A stretch of DNA of 64,000 nt from Acidovorax soli (GTDB taxonomy: Bacteria; Pseudomonadota; Gammaproteobacteria; Burkholderiales; Burkholderiaceae_C). How positions within the stretch are numbered: position 1 is the first letter of the stretch; each line of letters starts with the position of its first letter. This document shows positions 52,940-62,549 of this stretch, piece after piece. The DNA lies in NCBI RefSeq assembly GCF_900107605.1, contig NZ_FNQJ01000016.1, positions 19,401-83,400 on the forward strand, given 5' to 3'. A model generated the notes under the pieces. The model worked only from the letters and a program-made list of their open reading frames with translations. It had not been told where the DNA came from and searched no databases. Position numbers and translations under genes: made by a program.

Positions 52940-54454
52940 TCAGGAGCCGGGCGTTGCCATGCCGCCCGTGGTGTCGTCGCTCCAGCTGCCCCCCAGCACT
53001 TTGTACAGCGTGATCCGGTTGGCCTGCTCGGCCAGTGCCAGCGCGATCAGTGTCTGCTGCGCGCTGTAGAGCGAGCGCTGGGCGTCCAGTACGGGCAGGA
53101 AGCTGTCTGCGCCCAGGCGGTAGCGGGTTTCGGACAGCTGCAGTGCCTTCAGCGTGGCAGCCTGCAGCGATTGCTGGGCCTGCAGGCGCTCGGCCAGCGT
53201 GGCGCGGTCGGCCAGGGCATCGGCCACTTCGCGGAACGCGGTCTGCACGGCCTTTTCGTACTGGGCAACGGCGGTGTCGCGCGCGGTTTCGGCGATCTGC
53301 AGGTTGGTGCGGTTGCGGCCCGCATCAAAGATGGGCAGACGGATCTGCGGTGCAAAGCTCCAGGTGCCGTTGCCGCCGTCGAACAGGCCCGAGAGCGCGT
53401 TGCTGGCGGTGCCCGCCGACGCCGTGAGCGTGATGCTGGGGAAGAACGCGGCCCGCGCAGCGCCAATGCTGGCGTAGGCGCCGCGCAGCGTGTATTCGGC
53501 CGCGCGCACGTCGGGGCGGTTGAGCAGCACCGACGAGGGCAGGCCGGCCGGCACGGCCAGCAGCGCGGCGGCGGGTGGGGCGAGGGTGGGCGTGGGCTCT
53601 GTGGATGCCGATGCCGATGCGGCCGTGTTCACCCCCTCGGGCAGCAGCGCGGCGGGCACGGGCGCGCCCACCAGCAGGGCCAGCGCATTGCGGTCGCGCG
53701 CCACCTGGCTGGTGAAGGCGGCCACGTCGGTGCGGGCCGCGTCCACGGTGGTCTGGGCTTGTGCCAGCGTGAGGCCCGAGGCCGCGCCCAGCGCGTGGCT
53801 GCGCTCGGTCAGCTCAAACGACTTCTGGCGGCTGCGCAGCGTGTCTTGCGCCAGTTGCAGGCGCCGGCCATCGGCATCCAGCGTGAGCCAGGCATTGGCC
53901 ACCTCGGCCACCAGGCTCAGCTGCACGCTGCGGCGGCTTTCGGTGGTGCGCAAGAATTCCTGCAGCGCGGCCTCGTTGAGGTTTTTCACGCGGCCAAACA
54001 GGTCGATCTCGTAGCTGCTGAACCCGAGCTGCGCGCTGTACTGGCTGCTGATGGGCGAGCGGCCGCTGGTGGTCAGGTCCTGGGCGGTGCGTGTGCGCGT
54101 GCCGGCGCCGGTGGCCCCCACGGCGGGGAAGCGGTTGGATTGCTCCACGCCGTATTGCGCGCGGGCTTTTTCGATGGCCAGCACGGCCACGCGCAGGTCA
54201 CGGTTGTTCTGCAGCGCCAGCGCCACCAGCTCGCGCAGGCGAGGCTCCTGCAGGAAATCCTGCCAGCCCATGGGGCCGGAATCGGGCACAGGGGTGCCGG
54301 GCTGCGCCTCGGTGCCCGGCAGCGTGGCCGGCACGGGCAGGGCGGGGCGCGCATAGTCGGGCGCCAGGCTGGTGCAGCCCGCCAGTGTCAGCAGTGCCAG
54401 CAGCGCCAGGGCGCCCACGGTGTGGTGGGGAGCGATCAGGGGGGGGCGGCTCAT
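52940..54454 (-). CDS. RND efflux outer-membrane lipoprotein (NodT/OprM family)
   Basis: 504 residues. Lipobox LLALLTLAGC near the N-terminus, then two OEP repeats (YSAQLGFSSYEIDLFGRVKN; FAPQIRLPIFDAGRNRTNLQ). Trimeric exit duct for the RND pump encoded just upstream; its start overlaps the pump stop by 4 bases. Typical length. Confidence 0.92.
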   Translation of the reverse strand: MSRPPLIAPHHTVGALALLALLTLAGCTSLAPDYARPALPVPATLPGTEAQPGTPVPDSGPMGWQDFLQEPRLRELVALALQNNRDLRVAVLAIEKARAQYGVEQSNRFPAVGATGAGTRTRTAQDLTTSGRSPISSQYSAQLGFSSYEIDLFGRVKNLNEAALQEFLRTTESRRSVQLSLVAEVANAWLTLDADGRRLQLAQDTLRSRQKSFELTERSHALGAASGLTLAQAQTTVDAARTDVAAFTSQVARDRNALALLVGAPVPAALLPEGVNTAASASASTEPTPTLAPPAAALLAVPAGLPSSVLLNRPDVRAAEYTLRGAYASIGAARAAFFPSITLTASAGTASNALSGLFDGGNGTWSFAPQIRLPIFDAGRNRTNLQIAETARDTAVAQYEKAVQTAFREVADALADRATLAERLQAQQSLQAATLKALQLSETRYRLGADSFLPVLDAQRSLYSAQQTLIALALAEQANRITLYKVLGGSWSDDTTGGMATPGS

Positions 54455-57400
54455 GCGGCGGCTCCAGTTTCACTGGCCAATGGTCTGGCTGCGCGGTCGG
54501 CAAAGTAACCGCGAATCAGCACAAAGAACACCGGCACAAAAAAGATGCCCAGCACGGTGGCCGACACCATGCCGCCCAGCACGGCCGTGCCAATGGCCTG
54601 CCGGCCGCCGGCGCCGGCGCCCGTGCCCAGGGCCAGCGGCAGCACGCCAAAACCAAAGGCCAGCGAGGTCATCAAGATGGGCCGCAGCCGCAGGCGCACG
54701 GCCTCCAGCGTGGCGTCCACCACGCTGCGGCCGCGCTCTTGCAGCTGGGTGGCAAATTCCACGATCAGGATGGCGTTCTTGGACGACAGCCCCACGGTGG
54801 TGAGCAGGCCCACCTGAAAGTACACGTCGTTCGACAGCCCGCGAAAACCGATGCCCAGCAAGGCCCCGACAATGCCCAGCGGCACCACCAGGATCACCGA
54901 GAACGGCACCGACCAGCTTTCATACAGCGCGGCCAGGCACAGGAACACGAACAGGATGGACACCGCATACAGCAGCGGCGCCTGCGAGCCCGACAGCCGC
55001 TCCTGGAACGAGGCGCCGGTCCATTCGTAGCCAATGCCGGGCGGCATTTCCTTCATGATGTCTTCGACTGCCGCCATGGCCACGCCCGAGCTCACGCCCG
55101 CGGCCGCATTGCCCACGAACTCATAGCTGGGGGCGCCGTTGTAGCGCTGCAGTTGCGGCGAGCCATAGGTCCAGCGGGTGCTCGAAAACGCCGAGAACGG
55201 CACCATCTGCCCCTGGTTGTTGCGCACCGTCCAGGGGGCCACGTCCTGCGGCAGCATCCGGAACGGCGCATCGCCCTGCATGTACACGCGCTTGACGCGC
55301 CCCTTGTTCAGAAAGTCGTTCACATAGGTGCCGCCCAGCGCGCTCGACAGGGTGTTGTTCACATCCACCGTGGCCAGGCCCAGGGCGCCGGCCTTGCTGT
55401 CGTCGATGTCCACGCCCAGCTGCGCGGTGTCATCGAGGTTGGTGCTGCGCGTGTTGCTCAGCTCGGGGCGCTTGGCGGCCAGGTCCAGCACCTTGTCGCG
55501 TGCAGCCACCAGCGCGTCGTGGCCCAGGCCGTTCAGGTCCTTGAGCTGGAAGTTGAACCCCGCATTGGCCCCCAGCCCGCGCACGGCGGGCGGCAGCAGC
55601 ACGAAGATGCGCGCATCGCGGATGGCAGCCAGGTCCTTGGTAGCCTTGCGCGCAATGGCGTCGGCGCTCTGGTCTGGGCGCTTGCGCTGGCTCCAGTTGG
55701 TCAGCCGCACAAAGCCGCGCGCCGAGCTCTGGTCGCCGCCCGAGCCGGTGATGGAGTTGAAGCTGATCACATCGGGCTGGGCAGCAAAGTATTTTTGCAC
55801 CTGCGCCATCACGGCCTGCAGCCGCGCGTTGGAAGAGCCCGGCGGCAACGTGATCTGCACCGATATCGCGCCCTGGTCCTCATTGGGCAAGAACGACGTG
55901 GGCAGGCGCAAGAACAGCACCGCCATGCCCGCGCAGATCAGCAGGTACACCAGCATCATGCGTTTGCCCCGGCGCACCACGCCGCCCACGCCGCGCTGGT
56001 AGCTGTCGGCCGTGCGGTCGAAGCGGCGGTTGAAGCCGACAAAAAAGCGGTCGATCCAGCCCGCAAGGCCCTTGCGCGGTGCGCCAAAGGGGCTGTGCTG
56101 CCCCTTGGCAATGGGCTTGAGCAAGGTGGCGCACAGCGCGGGCGTGAGCGTCAGGGCCACCAGCACCGACAGCACCATGGCCGACACGATGGTGATGGAA
56201 AACTGCCGGTAGATCACGCCGGTGGAACCGCCAAAGAACGCCATGGGAATGAACACCGCCGACAGCGTGAGCGCAATGCCCACGAGGGCGGGCGTGATCT
56301 CGGCCATCGATTTGCGCGTGGCCTCCTTAGGGGGTAAGCCTTCCTCGCTCATCACGCGCTCGACGTTTTCCACCACCACGATGGCGTCGTCCACCAGCAG
56401 GCCGATGGCCAGCACCAGGCCGAACATCGTGAGCGTGTTGATCGAGAAACCCGCTGCCGACAGCACCCCGAAGGTGCCCAGCAGCACCACGGGCACGGCA
56501 ATGGCCGGAATCAGCGTGGCGCGGAAGTTCTGCAGGAACACGTACATCACCAGCACCACCAGCGCCATGGCTTCGAGCAGGGCCTTGACCACTTCTTCGA
56601 TCGAGGCGCTGACGAATGGCGTGGTGTCGTAGCTGGTGAAGGGCTTGAGCTGGTAGGGAAAAAACGGCTGCAGTTCGGCAATCTTGGCGTTGACGGCCGT
56701 GGCCACGGCCATGGCGTTGGCGCTGTCGGCCAGCACCACGCCCATGCCGGCGCCGGGCCGGCCGTTCAGGCGCGAGGTGATGGTGAGGTTTTCCGCCCCC
56801 AGCTCGATGCGCGCCACGTCCTTGAGGCGCACGGCGGCGCCGTCGGTGGTGGACTTGAGCACGATCTGTTCGAACTCTTCTTTCGTCTGCAGCTTGCTGC
56901 GCGCCGTGATGGTGGCATTGAGCTGCTGCTCGCCCACGGCGGGCAGGGCCCCCAGCTGGCCCGCCGACACCTGCGCGTTCTGCGCATTGATGGCGCTGCC
57001 GATATCGGACGGCATGAGCGCATATTTTTCGAGCTTGCCCGGATCGAGCCACACGCGCATGGCATAGCCGGTACCCAGTGTGAGCACGTCGCCCACGCCG
57101 TCGATGCGGCTGATCACGTCCACCAGGTTGCTGGTGATGTAGTCGCCAATGTCCACCTGCGACACGCTCGGGTCGGGCGAGGTGAAGGTGATGATCATCA
57201 GGTAGTCGTTGCCGCCCTTGGTGACGGTGACCCCCCGGCTTTGCACGGCCGGCGGCAGGCGCGACATGGCTTGCTGCAGCTTGTTTTGCACCTGCACCTG
57301 CGCCACGTCGATGTTGGTGCCGGCATTGAAGGTGAGCGTGGTGCGCGAGCTGCCCGAGGCGTCGCTGGTCGAGCCCATGTAGATCAGGTTGTCCAGGCCC

Positions 57401-57609
57401 TTGAGCTGCTGCTCGATCACCTGCGTGACCGATTCCTCGACCGTCTTGGCCGACGCCCCGGTGTACAGGGCGCTGATCGACACGCGCGGCGGCGCGATGT
57501 CGGGGTATTGCTCCAGCGGCAATGTCTTGATCGACATGGCGCCGGCCAGCATGATGATGATGGCGATGACCCACGCAAAGATGGGCCGATTGATGAAGAA
57601 CTGTGCCAT
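54451..57609 (-). CDS. RND efflux pump, HAE1 family (AcrB/MexF-like)
   Basis: 1052 residues. Starts AQFFINRPIFAWVIAIIIML, with LVLAIGLLVDDAIVVVENVE in the fourth membrane region (paired acidic residues) and GLSSKNAILIVEFATQLQE in the C-terminal half, all HAE1 hallmarks. Exports drugs and other amphiphiles by proton exchange. Middle gene of adaptor-pump-duct operon. Substrate unknown. Confidence 0.94.
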   Translation of the reverse strand: MAQFFINRPIFAWVIAIIIMLAGAMSIKTLPLEQYPDIAPPRVSISALYTGASAKTVEESVTQVIEQQLKGLDNLIYMGSTSDASGSSRTTLTFNAGTNIDVAQVQVQNKLQQAMSRLPPAVQSRGVTVTKGGNDYLMIITFTSPDPSVSQVDIGDYITSNLVDVISRIDGVGDVLTLGTGYAMRVWLDPGKLEKYALMPSDIGSAINAQNAQVSAGQLGALPAVGEQQLNATITARSKLQTKEEFEQIVLKSTTDGAAVRLKDVARIELGAENLTITSRLNGRPGAGMGVVLADSANAMAVATAVNAKIAELQPFFPYQLKPFTSYDTTPFVSASIEEVVKALLEAMALVVLVMYVFLQNFRATLIPAIAVPVVLLGTFGVLSAAGFSINTLTMFGLVLAIGLLVDDAIVVVENVERVMSEEGLPPKEATRKSMAEITPALVGIALTLSAVFIPMAFFGGSTGVIYRQFSITIVSAMVLSVLVALTLTPALCATLLKPIAKGQHSPFGAPRKGLAGWIDRFFVGFNRRFDRTADSYQRGVGGVVRRGKRMMLVYLLICAGMAVLFLRLPTSFLPNEDQGAISVQITLPPGSSNARLQAVMAQVQKYFAAQPDVISFNSITGSGGDQSSARGFVRLTNWSQRKRPDQSADAIARKATKDLAAIRDARIFVLLPPAVRGLGANAGFNFQLKDLNGLGHDALVAARDKVLDLAAKRPELSNTRSTNLDDTAQLGVDIDDSKAGALGLATVDVNNTLSSALGGTYVNDFLNKGRVKRVYMQGDAPFRMLPQDVAPWTVRNNQGQMVPFSAFSSTRWTYGSPQLQRYNGAPSYEFVGNAAAGVSSGVAMAAVEDIMKEMPPGIGYEWTGASFQERLSGSQAPLLYAVSILFVFLCLAALYESWSVPFSVILVVPLGIVGALLGIGFRGLSNDVYFQVGLLTTVGLSSKNAILIVEFATQLQERGRSVVDATLEAVRLRLRPILMTSLAFGFGVLPLALGTGAGAGGRQAIGTAVLGGMVSATVLGIFFVPVFFVLIRGYFADRAARPLASETGAAA

Positions 57610-57622
57610 GGCGGGCCGGCCC

Positions 57623-58888
57623 TCAGCGAGCGGCCGATGCGGTCGAAGCTGCAGGGGCCGCAGAAGCCGGCGCTGCCATCGGCTTGGGTGCCACCTCGGT
57701 CGGCTTCACGGTATCGCCGGGCTTGATGCGCTGAAAGCCATCCACCACCACGCGGTCGCCGGCCGCCAGCCCGCTGCCCACCAGCCAGCGGTTCCCCACG
57801 GCCGTTTCGACGGTGATCTTGCGCCGCTCGATCTTGTCGTCCGCGGTGACCAGCAGCACGCTGGCGTTGCCGGCCGTGTCGCGGTTCACGCCCTGCTGGG
57901 GCGCCAGCAGCGCCTGCGCGTTGATGCCGGTTTCCAGCACCGCACGCACATACATGCCGGGCATGAGCAGGCCGTCGGGATTGGGCACCACGGCGCGCAG
58001 CGTCACGGCGCCGGTGCCCGGGTTCACGCTCACGCCCGCAAACTGCAGCTTGCCGGTGTGGGGGTAGCGGCTGCCGTCTTCCAGCTGCAGGGTGATGGGC
58101 GCCTCGGCCTGGCCGTTTTTCTGGATGCGCCCGCGCGCCAGGTCGCTTTTGAGGCGCAGCACCTCGGTGCTGGACTGGGTGACATCCACATACAGTGGAT
58201 CGAGCTGCGAGATGGTGGTGAGCGCGGCGGCCTGATTGGCGGTGACCAGCGCGCCAGGGGTGACGGTGGACGTGGTGGTGCGGCCCGCAATCGGCGCCTT
58301 GATGCGGGTGTAGCCCAGGTTGATGCGGGCGTTGTCCAGCGCGGCGCGGGCGACGGCCAGGTCGGAGCGGGCCTGCACCAGGGCCGCCTGGCTGTCGTCA
58401 TGCACCTGCCGGCTCACCGCATCGATCTTCACCAGCTCGGCATTGCGCCGGGCATTGACCTCGGCCGTGCCCACGTTGGCCTGCGCCTTGGCCAGCGTGG
58501 CCTCGGCGCTGGCCAGCGCCACCTGGTAGCTGGAGGCGTCGAGCTGGTACAGCGGCTGGCCGGCCTTGACCTGGGCGCCTTCGGTGAACAGGCGCTGCTG
58601 CACGATGCCGCCCACCTGCGGGCGGATTTCGGCGCTGAGGTAGGCGCTGGTGCGGCCGGGCAGTTCGGTGGTGACGGTCTGGCGCTCGGGCTGGAGGGTG
58701 ACCACGCCCACTTCCGCCGGCCCCTTCGGCGCCACCGGTGGCGCCTTGTCGGAGCAGGCGCCCAGCAGCAGGGCGAGCCCCACCAGCGTGGCCGAAGCCA
58801 GGTGGCGGGGCGAGCGGGAGGGCTCAGGGGGTGAATGGAGTGCGGACGGCGTGGGGGCAGGCAGGTGGTCGGGGAAAAGAGGTGTCAT
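57623..58888 (-). CDS. RND efflux adaptor (membrane fusion protein)
   Basis: 421 residues. Lipobox LVGLALLLGAC; lipoyl halves (AEIRPQVGGIVQQRLFTEGA, TRIKAPIAGRTTTSTVTPGA) around an alpha hairpin; barrel domain later. MexE/AcrA type. First gene of the operon. The start at 58888 leaves a 40-residue leader before the lipobox, longer than usual, so a later start is possible. No TetR or LysR regulator lies beside it. Confidence 0.9.
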   Translation of the reverse strand: MTPLFPDHLPAPTPSALHSPPEPSRSPRHLASATLVGLALLLGACSDKAPPVAPKGPAEVGVVTLQPERQTVTTELPGRTSAYLSAEIRPQVGGIVQQRLFTEGAQVKAGQPLYQLDASSYQVALASAEATLAKAQANVGTAEVNARRNAELVKIDAVSRQVHDDSQAALVQARSDLAVARAALDNARINLGYTRIKAPIAGRTTTSTVTPGALVTANQAAALTTISQLDPLYVDVTQSSTEVLRLKSDLARGRIQKNGQAEAPITLQLEDGSRYPHTGKLQFAGVSVNPGTGAVTLRAVVPNPDGLLMPGMYVRAVLETGINAQALLAPQQGVNRDTAGNASVLLVTADDKIERRKITVETAVGNRWLVGSGLAAGDRVVVDGFQRIKPGDTVKPTEVAPKPMAAPASAAPAASTASAAR

Positions 58889-59086
58889 GGGCGCGCGCAG
58901 TCCTGGTTGGCAAAACATTTTGACGCAAAAAGCGCGAGGGCATGGAAGCCCCGGGCGCCCAAGGGGATGGCGTGCTGTGACCAGCGTGGCGGCGCCCCCG
59001 GCGGGCCGACGATCACCCGGCATCGCCGGCCGTGCCGTGGGGGCCCGTTCAGCGCTTGCGCGGCTTGGCCCATGGGGGCCTGCCAA

Positions 59087-60046
59087 TCAGGCAGGCTTGG
59101 AGGGCGCTGTGGCGTTGTCTTCGTTGCGAAAGCGCTGGAACAGCGTGGCCACCAGCGGGCCCGAGATGTTGTGCCACACGCTGAAGATGGCGCTGGGCAC
59201 GGCGGCCAAGGGTGAAAAATGCGCCGTGGCCAGCGCCACGCCCAGGCCCGAGTTCTGCATGCCCACCTCGATCGACAAGGCCTTGCGCCTGGAGACATCC
59301 ATGCCCGTGAGTTTGCCCAGCCAGTAGCCCAGCAGCAGGCCCAGGCTGTTGTGCAGCACCACCACGGCAAAGATCATCAGGCCGCTGGTGGCAATGCGGG
59401 CCTGGTTGCCGGCCACCACCGCCGCCACGATGGCCACGATGGCGGCCACCGACACCAGCGGCAGCACCGAAACGGCCGCCTTCACCTTGTCACGCAGCAG
59501 CGATTGGGCCAGCACGCCAAAGGCGATCGGCAGCACCACCACCTGCACGATGGACCAGAACATGGCCGAGGCGCTCACTTCCAGCCACTGGCTGGCCAGC
59601 AGGTAGATGAGGGCGGGCGTCACCACCGGTGCCAGCAGTGTGGTCACCGAGGTGATGGCCACCGACAGCGCCACGTCGCCGCGCGCCAGGAAGGTCATCA
59701 CGTTCGACGCCGTGCCCCCGGGGCAGCAGCCCACCAGGATCACGCCCACGGCCACCTCGGGTGGCAGGTTCAGCGCCTTGGAAAGCGCCCAGGCCAGGCC
59801 CGGCATGATGATGAACTGGCCGAGCACGCCGATGGCCACGTCCAGCGGGCGCTTGGCGACTTCCTTGAAATCGTCCTTGGACAGCGTCAGGCCCATGCCG
59901 AACATGATGATGCCCAGCAGCGGCACGATGTAGGGGCCGATCCACTTGAATTGGGCGGGGGCATAGAACGCCAGCACGGCGAACAGAAGTACCCAGATGG
60001 CAAAAGTCTTGCCCACGAACTGGCTCAGACGGGCGATGGCCTGCAT
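59087..60046 (-). CDS. Bile acid:sodium symporter (BASS) family transporter
   Basis: 319 residues, about nine membrane spans. [40 protein letters not shown] and [20 protein letters not shown] are the family signatures. In bacteria such proteins import small organic acids such as pantoate or pyruvate. Start at 60046 is preferred. Monocistronic; substrate unknown. Confidence 0.9.
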   Translation of the reverse strand: MQAIARLSQFVGKTFAIWVLLFAVLAFYAPAQFKWIGPYIVPLLGIIMFGMGLTLSKDDFKEVAKRPLDVAIGVLGQFIIMPGLAWALSKALNLPPEVAVGVILVGCCPGGTASNVMTFLARGDVALSVAITSVTTLLAPVVTPALIYLLASQWLEVSASAMFWSIVQVVVLPIAFGVLAQSLLRDKVKAAVSVLPLVSVAAIVAIVAAVVAGNQARIATSGLMIFAVVVLHNSLGLLLGYWLGKLTGMDVSRRKALSIEVGMQNSGLGVALATAHFSPLAAVPSAIFSVWHNISGPLVATLFQRFRNEDNATAPSKPA

Positions 60047-60405
60047 GGTGCATATCCTTGAAAGGCGCAGCGATCGCGGCGGCGCGGTGCTGGCGTGCAG
60101 CACGCGGGGCAGCGCAACGGCTGCTGAAAACTCGAATGGGGGGGAGGGCCCGTGGATGCCACGCGGTACGTGGCGATGGGCGTGCACAGCGCGCAGGTGG
60201 GCGCGCACATCGTGCAATGGTCTGCAACGGCCGGGTGGGCTGCAACAGATCAAGGGTTAACCCTGATTGTAATAAGGGGTAAATCCCTTGTTCCTGACCC
60301 GGTTGTTGGTCCGGCAAGGGGTCACCGTGCACCTGGATGTCACCCATTGGGCCTACCATGTCTGCCGGGCCCGGTGGCCCATGCATTGTTGAAAGGATGC
60401 CTGTC
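60047..60405. other. Divergent intergenic region upstream of the symporter gene
   Basis: No gene. Contains the palindrome GGGTTAACCC at 60254-60263 and several T/A-rich blocks that likely hold promoters for both neighbours. Confidence 0.4.
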
Positions 60406-61026
60406 ATGAACTCCCCTGCCTCCCTTGTTGACGAACTGATGGCCCAGCTTCAGGGTGCGCCGTTGCAGCAGATGGCCCAGCAACTCGGCACCAGCCCGGC
60501 GCAGGCCGAGAGCGCCGTGGGCGCGGCCCTGCCGCTGCTGCTGGGCACGCTGGGGCGCAATGCGGCCCAGCCCCAGGGCGCGATGGACCTCTTTGGTGCC
60601 TTGCAGCGCGACCACAGCGGCGGCCCCGACCTGGGTGGCCTGCTCGGTTCGCTGCTGGGCGGTGGTGCAGGCAGTGGCGGCGGCCAGCCCGATGGCGCGG
60701 CCATCCTGGGCCACATCTTCGGTGGCAACCAGCAGCGTGCCGAGGCCGGCCTGGGCCAGGCCACGGGGCTGGGGGCGAACGCCGGGCAGTTGCTGCAGAT
60801 GCTGGCGCCCATCGTGATGTCGTTCCTGGCGCAGCGCATGAGCGCGGGTGGCATGGACGCTGGCGGCCTGGGTCAGGCGCTGGGCCAGGAGCAGGCGCGC
60901 GTGCAGCAGCAGGGCGGCCTGGGTGGCGGCCTGCTGGGCAGCCTGCTCGACCAGGACGGTGACGGCCAGGTAGGGCTGGGCGACCTGCTCAAGATGGGCG
61001 GTGGCCTGCTGGGCGGGCGGCGCTAG
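60406..61026 (+). CDS. DUF937 protein with an EF-hand-like C-terminal loop
   Basis: 206 residues. Glycine-, glutamine- and leucine-rich with DUF937 features (LPLLLGTLGRNAA, AAILGHIFGGNQQ). Near the end DQDGDGQVGLGDLLKM matches a calcium-binding EF-hand/dockerin loop. Start at 60406 has AAAGGA at good spacing. Function unknown. Confidence 0.82.
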   Translation: MNSPASLVDELMAQLQGAPLQQMAQQLGTSPAQAESAVGAALPLLLGTLGRNAAQPQGAMDLFGALQRDHSGGPDLGGLLGSLLGGGAGSGGGQPDGAAILGHIFGGNQQRAEAGLGQATGLGANAGQLLQMLAPIVMSFLAQRMSAGGMDAGGLGQALGQEQARVQQQGGLGGGLLGSLLDQDGDGQVGLGDLLKMGGGLLGGRR

Positions 61027-61242
61027 GGCGCCACCCATCTGCTCTGCTTTTGAGCACTATTGGCGCTTTATGGGCAAGCAATTTTGCCCCATATGGCTTC
61101 AAAATAATGGGCAAGGCCAAGCCGGTCCGCGGCGTTGCCAGATGCCGCCAGGCAGGGCCCTTGACGCTGCCGGTGTTGCGCACAAGGCAGGATGCGTTGA
61201 AACTCTTTCACGTCCGCCATCATTTTTGCAGGGAGGCCCTTC

Positions 61243-61683
61243 ATGACAGCCGTTGCTGAAATTCTCAAATCCAAGAGCGACCACACCGTTTACGCCATCG
61301 CACCGCAAGACTCGGTGTTCGATGCGCTCCAGCGCATGGCCGACAAGCGCATCGGGGCGCTGCTGGTGATGGAGGGCGACACCATCGTCGGCATCGTCAC
61401 CGAGCGCGATTACGCCCGCAAGATCGCCCTGCTGGGGCGCAAGTCCACCGCCACGCTGGTGCGCGATGTCATGACGACGGCGGTGATGTATGTGGGCCCC
61501 ACCCAGACCAGCCAGGAGTGCATGGCGCTCATGACCGAAAACCGCCTGCGCCACCTGCCTGTGGTCGATGGCGGCAAGCTGGTGGGGCTGATCTCCATTG
61601 GCGATCTGGTCAAGGACATCATTTCCGAGCAGAAATTCATCATCGAGCAGCTCGAGCACTACATCACCGGCGGCGGCCGCTGA
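61243..61683 (+). CDS. Two-CBS-domain protein
   Basis: 146 residues: VFDALQRMADKRIGALLVME, VGIVTERDYARKIALLGRKS for the first CBS, VRDVMTTAVMYVGP and RLRHLPVVDGGKLVGLISIG for the second. Free CBS pairs bind adenosyl compounds and sense energy charge. Followed by a strong terminator. Confidence 0.92.
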   Translation: MTAVAEILKSKSDHTVYAIAPQDSVFDALQRMADKRIGALLVMEGDTIVGIVTERDYARKIALLGRKSTATLVRDVMTTAVMYVGPTQTSQECMALMTENRLRHLPVVDGGKLVGLISIGDLVKDIISEQKFIIEQLEHYITGGGR

Positions 61684-61688
61684 ACGAC

Positions 61689-61718
61689 AAATGCCCCGGC
61701 TGTGAGGCCGGGGCATTT
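61689..61718. terminator. Terminator between the CBS gene and nrtD
   Basis: AAATGCCCCGGC-TGTGAG-GCCGGGGCATTT, 12-bp perfect stem, serving convergent genes. Confidence 0.9.
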
Positions 61719-61736
61719 GGCGTGCGCAGGGTGGGG

Positions 61737-62549
61737 TCAGGCCGCTTTCTCCACATGCCCCTGGCGGGTGTACAGAAAGTCGATCACGGCCTTGCGGCAG
61801 TGCACATAGCGCGGGTCTTCTGCCAGTTCCACGCGCTTGCGCGGGCGCGGCAGGTCCACATGCAGCACCTCGCCAATGGTGGCGGCCGGGCCGTTGGTCA
61901 TCATCACGATCTTGTCGGACAGCAGCACCGCCTCGTCCACGTCGTGCGTCACCATCACCACGGTGCTGTGCGTGCGCGCCACGATCTCCAGCAGCTCGTC
62001 CTGCAGCTTGGCGCGGGTGAGGGCGTCGAGCGCGCCAAAGGGCTCGTCCATCAGCAGCACCTGGGGTTCCATGCACAGCGCCCGTGCAATGCCCACGCGC
62101 TGCTTCATGCCGCCCGAGATCTCGCCGGGGCGCTTTTGCGCCGCGTGCGTGAGGCCCACCAGTGCCAGCGCCGCATCGGTGCGGGCCAGCAGCTGGGCCT
62201 TGCTTTCGGTTTTGCCAAACACGCGCTCCACCGCCAGGTGCACGTTGTCAAAGCAGGTCAGCCAGGGCAGCAGCGAGTGATTCTGGAACACCACGGCGCG
62301 CTCGGGCCCGGGGCCGCTGATTTCCTTGTTGGCGCACAGCAGCGCGCCGTGGGTGGGCGTGGTCAGGCCGGCGATCAGGTTGAGCAGCGTGGATTTGCCG
62401 CAGCCCGAATGCCCGATGAGCGCCACGAACTCGCCCTTGGCAATCGTCAGGTGGATATCGCGCAGCGCCGGAAACAGGCCCTTGGCGGTCTTGAAGGTCT
62501 GCGCTACGCCCTGGATCTCGATGAACTTGGTGGTCAGCGATGCGTTCAT
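61737..62549 (-). CDS. nrtD: Nitrate ABC transporter ATP-binding protein
   Basis: 270 residues. Walker A ALIGHSGCGKSTLLNLIAGL, signature EISGGMKQRVGIARALCMEP, Walker B LLMDEPFGALDALTRAKLQD, H-loop VTHDVDEAVLLSDKIVMM. Powers nitrate (or a related anion) import with NrtB and NrtA. Start overlaps the nrtB stop by 4 bases. Named nrtD by context; no fused binding domain as in NrtC. Confidence 0.9.
   Translation of the reverse strand: MNASLTTKFIEIQGVAQTFKTAKGLFPALRDIHLTIAKGEFVALIGHSGCGKSTLLNLIAGLTTPTHGALLCANKEISGPGPERAVVFQNHSLLPWLTCFDNVHLAVERVFGKTESKAQLLARTDAALALVGLTHAAQKRPGEISGGMKQRVGIARALCMEPQVLLMDEPFGALDALTRAKLQDELLEIVARTHSTVVMVTHDVDEAVLLSDKIVMMTNGPAATIGEVLHVDLPRPRKRVELAEDPRYVHCRKAVIDFLYTRQGHVEKAA

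Noticed and set aside
54091..56337. Plus-strand open frame of 748 codons
   Set aside because: Antisense to the RND pump and duct genes; no protein features of its own.
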